Source of the DNA: Phycisphaerales bacterium
Lineage (GTDB): Bacteria; Planctomycetota; Phycisphaerae; Sedimentisphaerales; Anaerohalosphaeraceae
NCBI GenBank assembly: GCA_011055475.1
Contig: DSDH01000089.1
Coordinates: 1-6,338 of the forward strand
DNA length: 6,338 nt
Direction of reading: 5' to 3'
The notes beneath the pieces were generated by a model. It was not told the DNA's origin and made no database searches. It saw nothing but the letters and a program-made list of their open reading frames with translations. Numbering within the stretch: the stretch's first letter is position 1; each line of letters opens with the position of its first letter. The position numbers and the translations under genes are program-made. Of this stretch, positions 1-5,028 are shown one piece after another.

Positions 1-802
1 GCCAATGAGAAGATAAATTAATAAGGTCCAAAATCCCCTCTCTATCAATCCTCTCCCCATTCTTATAAATTGCATCTCCTGGCCTCCTTGGAGAAACCAC
101 CATATTCGGCAAAACTTCCACGTAAGGATAAGTAGGCAATCGACTAGTATCTCCCCTCACAAAATCTGTCTTTTGAGGCCCACTCGCAAACAAAATATCA
201 CTCGTATGATAAAGCGTATCATCTGAACCTAGCGTCCAATTCCCTCCAGAAACACTCCCAACTCCGTCCCCGTTTTTATCATTAACTAAAAAAATATCAT
301 CTGGCTTCGTCCCCACCGGCATCATCCCATAATTATTATAATACTCACCCCCAAGCCACCCATCAAGATGATAAGTACTTCCATTAGTACTATTATTTTT
401 ATTACTGTAAATATTATCATTATTAGCATACCCTACAAAACCCCAACCAGTAAATTCTTTTTTATCGTTATAAAGTCTCTTTAAAAAAGCCATATCCCAT
501 ATTTCTCCAACCCATGTATAACCCTCATCAGTATAATACCCTTCTTTTGAGACTAAAACATCACTTTGCCCACTCGCATCATTTGGGTCAGTTCTATACA
601 TTAAATTATCGTATATTTTTTGCTTTGAGTCGAGAAAACTTATAACAGATTTCGGATTATCTCGAGGATAACAAAAATCATAAAAATTACCAGCTCCTGC
701 TTTTTCTCCAGATAAAACAGAACCAACTAAACCTGCTCCAATAACCGCGCCAGTTAATAGCTTTTGCTTCAGGGATATGTTCATGATTATGGCTCGCTTC
801 AT
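1..802 (-). CDS. Unrecognised secreted protein, partial (C-terminus beyond the left edge)
   Basis: Reading the minus strand from 802 to the left edge gives about 267 codons with no stop. I cannot name the family. The N-terminus looks like a signal peptide: from the ATG at 784 there is a short Lys-containing n-region (MNISLKQK), then a Gly/Ala/Val/Leu-rich core to about residue 25, and a likely cleavage after AGA at residues 29-31. An in-frame ATG at 802 adds six residues (MKRAII); neither start has a strong Shine-Dalgarno, so either could be used. The mature part is rich in Gly, Asn, Asp, Tyr and Trp, as in secreted or surface proteins. Residues 169-176 (DKNGDGVG, counted from the ATG at 784) resemble an EF-hand or dockerin-type calcium loop. 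Base composition and codon use (TTA, AGA, AAT, GAT) are far more AT-rich than in the pyr genes, suggesting foreign DNA or a contig chimera. The open frame is certain; function is unknown. Confidence 0.75.
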   Translation of the reverse strand, partial: MKRAIIMNISLKQKLLTGAVIGAGLVGSVLSGEKAGAGNFYDFCYPRDNPKSVISFLDSKQKIYDNLMYRTDPNDASGQSDVLVSKEGYYTDEGYTWVGEIWDMAFLKRLYNDKKEFTGWGFVGYANNDNIYSNKNNSTNGSTYHLDGWLGGEYYNNYGMMPVGTKPDDIFLVNDKNGDGVGSVSGGNWTLGSDDTLYHTSDILFASGPQKTDFVRGDTSRLPTYPYVEVLPNMVVSPRRPGDAIYKNGERIDREGILDLINLSSHW

Positions 803-825
803 CTATGTAGTGATCTTTCTATATT

Positions 826-853
826 ATTATACATGTCATGCAGTTACTGAAAA
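826..853 (-). promoter_or_regulatory. Predicted sigma70-type promoter of the AT-rich secreted-protein gene
   Basis: The minus strand carries a consensus -10 box TATAAT (826-831). Sixteen bases upstream is a weak -35 candidate, TTTTCA (848-853). Transcription would start near 819, giving a leader of about 17 nt to the ATG at 802 or 35 nt to the ATG at 784. The -10 box is perfect but AT-rich DNA yields such matches by chance, and the -35 is poor. Confidence 0.45.
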
Positions 854-1151
854 CGCAACCACACTGCCGTTCTGATTGCATAACCCGTGGCGGTCTGGTT
901 CGGGATGCGCAAGCCACCTGCCGAACCCCTTGGCATTGGCGCCGTGTTGACTATGTGCTGAATGGACCGCGACGTTTGAGTAAACACTCATCGTATCATC
1001 ACCCTGCTGGCCCACTGGTGCCGCGCCTCGATCCCGAACGCGCCGCAGGTCATGCAGCGGGCTTGGGGCGCCGGGCACGGCGGCCTCCGGGCCGCGCCTG
1101 TCGGAGCGGCGTCCGCGCCCTCCGGGGCGGCGTCGCCGGCCGCGTCGAAGC

Positions 1152-1331
1152 AAAATCGCGGTCGCGGCGGCAACAGCCAGGACCCTCCGGTCGCCGAAGA
1201 AGGAATGCCTTACCGGCGTCCGTACATCTGGGGGCACGTCAAGGCTGTCTCGCAGATCCTCTCGGCCGGGAAGCGCCCGGTGGTCCCTCCGGCGGGCAGA
1301 GCCTGCCTGGGCCCCGGCGGCACCTGCCACC
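1152..1331 (-). ncRNA. Candidate structured non-coding RNA, family unknown
   Basis: The predicted start (about 1327-1331) of the strong promoter at 1336-1364 opens a stretch that folds well on paper. The first bases GGTGGCA (1331-1325) can pair with TGCCGCC (1172-1166), seven pairs with one G-U, closing a domain of about 165 nt. An inner stem CCAGG/CCTGG (1310-1306 with 1181-1177) continues it. Local hairpins inside are CCGGG/CCCGG with a five-base loop (1266-1280), and a nested one with stems CGCCG/CGGCG and AAGG/CCTT around a four-base loop (1192-1218). A TTTT run at 1155-1152 follows the closing stem. The length and long-range closure recall 6S RNA, but I see no signature of 6S, RNase P, SRP or tmRNA. 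High G+C makes chance pairing easy, so this is a hypothesis. Confidence 0.3.
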
Positions 1332-1335
1332 ATGC

Positions 1336-1364
1336 ACTATAGCAAAGCGTGCGGTGCGTGTCAA
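1336..1364 (-). promoter_or_regulatory. Strong predicted sigma70 promoter facing the gene-poor interval
   Basis: On the minus strand a perfect -35 box TTGACA (1359-1364) is followed after exactly 17 bases by TATAGT (1336-1341), which also has the TG of an extended -10. Predicted transcription starts at about 1327-1331. It lies about 80 bases beyond the stop of the NYN gene and points away from it, so it does not serve the pyr operon. The first recognisable gene downstream starts more than 500 bases away and has its own -10 box. The natural product is therefore a separate small transcript. Confidence 0.7.
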
Positions 1365-1446
1365 TGCCAAATCGCCTAAACGGGGGTACTTGGCTGTTTC
1401 TGGGGAGTTGCCGGGCACTCTTGGCGGTCTTGGGTTTTCCCGGCGG

Positions 1447-1923
1447 TCAGTCGAGGCCGAAGGCGTCGAGCCACTCGTCGGTCTCGGTCTCGCCGATGCC
1501 GCCTCGTTTTTCGCGGGGTTCGGGGGTCGGCGGGCGCGTGCGCAGGCGGCGCTGGAGCTCGGTCCAGAATGCCTCGCAGGGCACGGGGCGGGCCTTGCGT
1601 CGCTTGGCGGCGGCCCGCAGACGCCGATCCGAGCTGACCACCACCAGGCGTCGCGGGGCGGTGCTGTCGGCGATTTTTTCCTCGATCAGGTCGTCGGCGG
1701 TCCAGTCCTGTCCGGTGAAATACACCTCCACGGCCGCCAGGCCGCCCAGGGCGGTCTTGTCGGGCGGGCCGAGGCCGTCGAAGTACACATCCGCCCGGTC
1801 GCGGATCTGGCCGACGTAGTACGACAACACCCGGCACAGGCCGGCCTCATCGAGCGCGTCGCAGCCCTCGCCGTGTCGTTGGACCCAGCGCAGCAGGTTA
1901 TAGCCGTCGATCACCAGCGGCAT
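1447..1923 (-). CDS. NYN (PIN-like) domain RNase, YacP/Rae1-like (DUF901 family)
   Basis: A 158-residue protein of the YacP-like NYN family, whose characterised member Rae1 of Bacillus is a ribosome-associated endoribonuclease. The acidic active-site framework is visible: VIDGYNLL near the N-terminus (Asp6), VYFDG (Asp49), TADD (Asp77-Asp78) and VVSSDRRLR (Asp99), a typical PIN-fold order. The tail holds a Pro/Arg-rich linker and a terminal acidic WLDAFGL segment that may be a docking element. The ATG at 1923 is chosen because the conserved core begins at residue 3; the open frame extends upstream, but that part would overlap the end of pyrC. A GGGGGA ribosome site precedes this ATG. The gene starts 20 nt after the pyrC stop and is last in the operon. 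RNase activity and the link to pyrimidine metabolism are inferred, not shown. Confidence 0.85.
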   Translation of the reverse strand: MPLVIDGYNLLRWVQRHGEGCDALDEAGLCRVLSYYVGQIRDRADVYFDGLGPPDKTALGGLAAVEVYFTGQDWTADDLIEEKIADSTAPRRLVVVSSDRRLRAAAKRRKARPVPCEAFWTELQRRLRTRPPTPEPREKRGGIGETETDEWLDAFGLD

Positions 1924-1943
1924 TGGCTCTTCGTCCCCCGTGT

Positions 1944-3242
1944 CTATCGTTCGGGTGCTTCGTAGCGGAGTTCGCCGGCGACGAAGGTCTTCTCCACGCG
2001 GCTCCTGGCCAGCCAGCCGTTGTACGGGCAATTACGGCTCTTGGAGAGGAACCGGTCGGCGTCGATGACGTACTCCACGTCCGGGTTGATGATGGTGATA
2101 TCGGCGCGGTCGCCCACGCCCAGGGTGCCGCGGGCGACCCGCAGCACGCGGGCGGGCCGGTGCGTGAGCATGGCGATCAGCTCGGGCCAGCCGATCACGC
2201 CCGGATCGACCAGGGCCTTGACGTACAGGCCCAGGGCGCACTCGAGGCTGGCGATGCCGAACGGCGCGGCCAGGAACTCCAGCTCCTTTTCGCTCTTCAG
2301 GTGCGGGGCGTGGTCGGTCGCCAGGGCGTCGACCAGGCCCTCGGCGATCGCGGCCTTGAGGGCCTCGATGTCGCGGTTGGTCCGCAGCGGCGGGTTGACC
2401 TTGAAGTTCGTGTCGTACTCGGCGATCGCGTTGTCGGTCAGCAGCAGGTGGTGCGGCGTGACCTCGCAGGTCACAGGCAATCCCTCGGCCTTGGCCTGGC
2501 GGATGATCTCGACCGAGCCGGCCGTCGAGATGTGCTGGGCGTGGTAGCGCGTGCCGGTCTTCTTGACCAGTTGCACATCCCGCCAGAGCATCAGCTCCTC
2601 GGCCAGGGGGTCGATGCCCGGCAGGCCCAGCACCGTCGCGTTGTAGCCGGCGTTCATCACGCCGCCACGGGCGAGCGTGTCATCCTGGCAGTGCTGCGCG
2701 ACGAGGGCATCGAGCATGCGGGCGTACTTGAGCGCCTGGAGCATGACGGCGGTGTCCTGTACGCCCATGCCGTCGTCGGTGAAGCCCACCGCGCCGGCGG
2801 CGGCCATGAGTCCTATCTCGGCCAATTCCTTGCCCTGGCGGCCCTGCGTAATGGCGCCCATTACGTAGATGAACGTCTTGCGGGCCTGGCGGCCCATGCG
2901 GTGCACGTATTCGACGCGGGTGGCCTCGTCGATAGCGGGCTTGGTGTTCGGCATGCACACGACGCTGGTGAACCCGCCGGCCAGGGCCGCCGCCGAGCCG
3001 CTGGCGATGGTCTCTTCCTCCTCATCGCCCGGCTCGCGGAAGTGCACGTGCAGGTCAATCAATCCCGGCACGACGAGCCGATCCGTGGCGTCGATCACCC
3101 GGTCGGCATCGGCGGGTTCATTCACCTCGCCGATCTGCGCGACCACGTCGTCGGTGACGAGCACATCGGCCTGGCGATCCACGCCGTTGGCCGGGTCGAT
3201 CAGCCGCCCGCCCCGTATCAGAATGCTGTGCTTGCCGCTCAT
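1944..3242 (-). CDS. pyrC: Dihydroorotase, class I
   Basis: Catalyses the reversible cyclisation of N-carbamoyl-L-aspartate to L-dihydroorotate, the third step of UMP synthesis, in the cytoplasm. The 432-residue length fits class I bacterial dihydroorotases. Amidohydrolase signatures appear in order: DLHVHFREPG (metal ligands His65 and His67, substrate Arg69), CMPNT (96-100), FTDDG (Asp156/Asp157, which replaces the carboxylated Lys of class II enzymes), AQHCQD (His184), AQHIST (His237), and ATDHAPH (Asp310 catalytic, His314 substrate side). All residues expected of an active enzyme are present, so this is not an inactive pyrC-like partner. The start at 3242 is supported by an AGGGGG ribosome site about 13 nt upstream. 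It follows pyrB with a 57-nt gap. Class I enzymes of Aquifex form a complex with aspartate carbamoyltransferase, which this order would suit, but that is inference. Confidence 0.97.
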   Translation of the reverse strand: MSGKHSILIRGGRLIDPANGVDRQADVLVTDDVVAQIGEVNEPADADRVIDATDRLVVPGLIDLHVHFREPGDEEEETIASGSAAALAGGFTSVVCMPNTKPAIDEATRVEYVHRMGRQARKTFIYVMGAITQGRQGKELAEIGLMAAAGAVGFTDDGMGVQDTAVMLQALKYARMLDALVAQHCQDDTLARGGVMNAGYNATVLGLPGIDPLAEELMLWRDVQLVKKTGTRYHAQHISTAGSVEIIRQAKAEGLPVTCEVTPHHLLLTDNAIAEYDTNFKVNPPLRTNRDIEALKAAIAEGLVDALATDHAPHLKSEKELEFLAAPFGIASLECALGLYVKALVDPGVIGWPELIAMLTHRPARVLRVARGTLGVGDRADITIINPDVEYVIDADRFLSKSRNCPYNGWLARSRVEKTFVAGELRYEAPER

Positions 3243-3299
3243 CGTGCGTCGTTGGCCCCCTGTTCAGTCGCGGTTCGTTCCCGGCCGGGCGGCGGGCCC

Positions 3300-4283
3300 T
3301 CAGCCGCGGTGTTTTTGCCTGTGTTCCCTTTGTTCCTCGATGGCGGCCTGGTGGACGAGGAACAGCACCGCCATCCGCACCGCCAGGCCGTGGGCGACCT
3401 GTTGCAGGATTACGCTGTTGGGGCCGTCGGCCACCTCGGACTCGATCTCCAGGCCCCGGTTGATGGGTCCGGGGTGCATCACGACCAGGTCGGGTTTGGC
3501 CCGCTTCATTCGGTCCACCGTCAGGCCGAAGAAGTGCGAATACTCCCGCACGGAGGGGAAGGGGTTGCCCCCCAGCCGCTCGAACTGAATCCGCAGCATG
3601 TTGATCACGTCCAGCTCCTCGAGGACGGCGTCCAGGCTGTAGCTGACGCGTACGGGGAGCTGCTCGACGCAACTGGGCATCAGGGTGGGCGGCCCGATCA
3701 GGATGACCTGGGCGCCGAGCTTGGACAGGGCCCAGATGTTGCTCCGCGCGACCCGGGAGTGGGCGATGTCGCCGACGATGCCGACTTTGAGCCCCTCAAA
3801 ACCGCCGCAGACCTTGCGGATCGTGTACACGTCGAGCAGGGCCTGGGTGGGGTGCTCGTTGAACCCGTCGCCGGCATTCACGACGCAGGCGTTGATGCTG
3901 CGGCTGACCAGCTTGGGCGCGCCGCCGGCGCCGTGGCGGATGACCACGATGTCGATGCCCATCGCCTCGAGGTTGCGGGCCGTGTCGATCAGCGTCTCGC
4001 CCTTGCTGACCGAGCTGGCGGTCTTCGTGAACTCGATCACGTCGGCGCTGAGTCGGTTGGCGGCAAGCGTGAAGCTGTTCCGCGTGCGGGTGCTGTCCTC
4101 GAAGAACATGTTCACGACGACCTTGCCGCGCAGGACGGGGGCCTTCTTGATGGAGCGCGTGCTGATCTCCTCGAAGCCCTCGGCGGTGTCGAGAATATGC
4201 TCGATCTCGCCGCGCCGCAAATCCCGCAGGCCCAGCAGGTGCTTGTGCCGCCAGCGGAACTTGTCGGTTCGTCGTCGCGCCAT
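3300..4283 (-). CDS. pyrB: Aspartate carbamoyltransferase catalytic subunit
   Basis: Transfers the carbamoyl group of carbamoyl phosphate to L-aspartate, the committed step of pyrimidine synthesis. The 327-residue length is normal for the catalytic chain. Visible signatures are the carbamoyl-phosphate loop FEDSTRTR (61-68), SKGET with catalytic Lys94, the HPTQALLD motif (144-151), the domain-2 segment GDIAHSRVARSN (171-182), and MHPGPINRGLEI (269-280), whose HPGP and RG contact phosphate and aspartate. No pyrI regulatory gene follows, so allosteric control of the E. coli type is not expected from this locus. The ATG at 4283 lies only three bases after the pyrR stop codon, with a GAGGT-type ribosome site inside the end of pyrR, so translation is probably coupled. 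The C-terminal 15 residues are a charged tail rich in Glu, Arg, Gln and His. Confidence 0.97.
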   Translation of the reverse strand: MARRRTDKFRWRHKHLLGLRDLRRGEIEHILDTAEGFEEISTRSIKKAPVLRGKVVVNMFFEDSTRTRNSFTLAANRLSADVIEFTKTASSVSKGETLIDTARNLEAMGIDIVVIRHGAGGAPKLVSRSINACVVNAGDGFNEHPTQALLDVYTIRKVCGGFEGLKVGIVGDIAHSRVARSNIWALSKLGAQVILIGPPTLMPSCVEQLPVRVSYSLDAVLEELDVINMLRIQFERLGGNPFPSVREYSHFFGLTVDRMKRAKPDLVVMHPGPINRGLEIESEVADGPNSVILQQVAHGLAVRMAVLFLVHQAAIEEQREHRQKHRG

Positions 4284-4286
4284 AAC

Positions 4287-4814
4287 CTAGTCCACCACCA
4301 CCTCGTCGCGGCCGTCGGTCTCGGTGAGGTGCACCCGCACCGCCTGATCGTCCGGCACATCGGGATGGATGCCCACGTAATTGGCCTGGATCGGGAACTC
4401 GCGCCCGCCCCGATCGACCAGAACGGCCAGGCGGATGGCGCGGGGCCGGCCCAGGTCGACCAGCGCGTCCATGGCCGCCCGGACGCTGCGGCCCGTGTGC
4501 AGCACATCATCCACCAGGAGGACCAGGCGGCCATCCACGTTGAAGTCGATCTCCGTGCTGCGGACCGTGGGCTGGCCTTCGCCCTGCGGGTCGTTCAAAT
4601 CATCCCGATACAGCGTGATATCCAGCGTGCCGCAAGGCACGGATCGGTTGAATTGCCTGGCCAGGCGGGTCGCCAGCCGCTCGGCCAGCACCTCGCCCCG
4701 ACTGCGGACGCCGATCACGACGAGGTGCGTGGGGTCGGCGCAGTCCGCGGCCACCGCCTGACACAGCTTGTGCAGGGCCGCGTCGATCTGTTTGGCGTCC
4801 AACAGCCTTTCCAT
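4287..4814 (-). CDS. pyrR: PyrR: pyrimidine operon regulator / uracil phosphoribosyltransferase
   Basis: A type I phosphoribosyltransferase-fold protein of 175 residues, the usual PyrR length. Characterised homologues bind pyr mRNA when loaded with UMP or UTP and reduce pyr expression; many also convert uracil and PRPP to UMP. The PRPP loop LLVDDVLHTGRSV is at residues 99-111, with the paired acids Asp102-Asp103 and the Thr107-Gly108-Arg109 turn. Also typical are GVRSRGEVLAERL (35-47) and GTLDITLYRDDL (62-73). The start at 4814 begins the conserved MERLLDA segment and has AAAGG 10 nt upstream; the frame is open further upstream, but that part crosses the promoter. It is the first gene of the operon, followed by pyrB after three bases, which supports an autoregulatory role. 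Whether it acts on transcription or translation here is not clear from the leader. Confidence 0.95.
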   Translation of the reverse strand: MERLLDAKQIDAALHKLCQAVAADCADPTHLVVIGVRSRGEVLAERLATRLARQFNRSVPCGTLDITLYRDDLNDPQGEGQPTVRSTEIDFNVDGRLVLLVDDVLHTGRSVRAAMDALVDLGRPRAIRLAVLVDRGGREFPIQANYVGIHPDVPDDQAVRVHLTETDGRDEVVVD

Positions 4815-4855
4815 GCGCACTACGCCTTTCCCGCGATCCGGATGCTTCAACCGCC

Positions 4856-4880
4856 GCCGGCGCCGGTCGGAACCGCCGGC
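4856..4880 (-). promoter_or_regulatory. Stable hairpin in the pyrR leader
   Basis: The predicted 78-nt leader of the pyr transcript contains a perfect 7-bp stem, GCCGGCG with CGCCGGC, around an 11-base loop; a small GGT/ACC pairing could form as an alternative. No T-run follows, so it is not an intrinsic terminator. The CCAGAGAGG-type loop that PyrR binds in Bacillus attenuators is not seen. It could be a PyrR-dependent element or only a result of high G+C. Confidence 0.3.
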
Positions 4881-4898
4881 CGCCGCTTTGGCCCGCCA

Positions 4899-4927
4899 AG
4901 TATAACAACCTCCCTCGTACCCCGCAA
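4899..4927 (-). promoter_or_regulatory. Predicted promoter of the pyrR-pyrB-pyrC-NYN operon
   Basis: The minus strand has TTGCGG (4922-4927) and TATACT (4899-4904) separated by exactly 17 bases. Transcription would start near 4892, about 78 nt ahead of the pyrR ATG. It is the only good promoter I see ahead of the operon, and the gaps between the four genes (3, 57 and 20 nt) hold no obvious second promoter or terminator. Confidence 0.65.
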
Positions 4928-4966
4928 TCCGGCGTCGATTTTTCCCGGCCCGGCGACACAAACGCC

Positions 4967-4995
4967 TTGTCAGTTCCACGGTAAGCCCGTAGTAT
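4967..4995 (+). promoter_or_regulatory. Predicted promoter of the restriction-modification gene
   Basis: On the plus strand TTGTCA (4967-4972) and TAGTAT (4990-4995) are separated by 17 bases. The expected start near 5002 gives a leader of about 27 nt, which includes a GGAG ribosome site (5018-5021) seven bases before the ATG at 5029. Its -35 box lies about 39 bases from the -35 box of the divergent pyr promoter, so the two are close but do not overlap. Confidence 0.6.
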
Positions 4996-5028
4996 TGGGG
5001 CCGATGTGTCTTCACCTGGAGCCGACCG

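Larger units (their letters stand above)
836..1446. other. Gene-poor interval between the pyr operon and the secreted-protein gene
   Basis: No convincing protein gene lies here. G+C rises from mixed values near 840-1000 to very high values at 1020-1340. Several frames stay open by composition alone. On the minus strand one frame (836-1333) is Arg/Gly/Ala low complexity and starts at the predicted transcription start. Another minus frame (988-1173) has no ATG at its beginning. On the plus strand a frame open from about 978 to 1342 has its first ATG at 1052 and no visible ribosome site. What the interval does contain is a strong minus-strand promoter at 1336-1364 and hairpin-forming sequence just downstream of it. 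A 5-bp inverted repeat, TGAGT/ACTCA, lies near 975-990 and has no T-run after it. Confidence 0.6.

Noticed and set aside
836..1333. A minus-strand open frame of 165 codons
   Set aside because: It is Arg/Gly/Ala low complexity with no domain, and its ATG lies at or before the predicted transcription start, so it would be left out of the transcript or be leaderless.
1410..1444. Inverted repeat GCCGGG/CCCGGC just after the NYN stop, as a possible operon terminator
   Set aside because: The loop is 23 bases and no T-run follows. I see no convincing intrinsic terminator for the operon.
838..1965. A plus-strand open frame of 375 codons across the gene-poor interval and the NYN gene
   Set aside because: Its second half is antisense to the NYN gene, its first half is low-complexity, and it has no ribosome site or recognisable domain.
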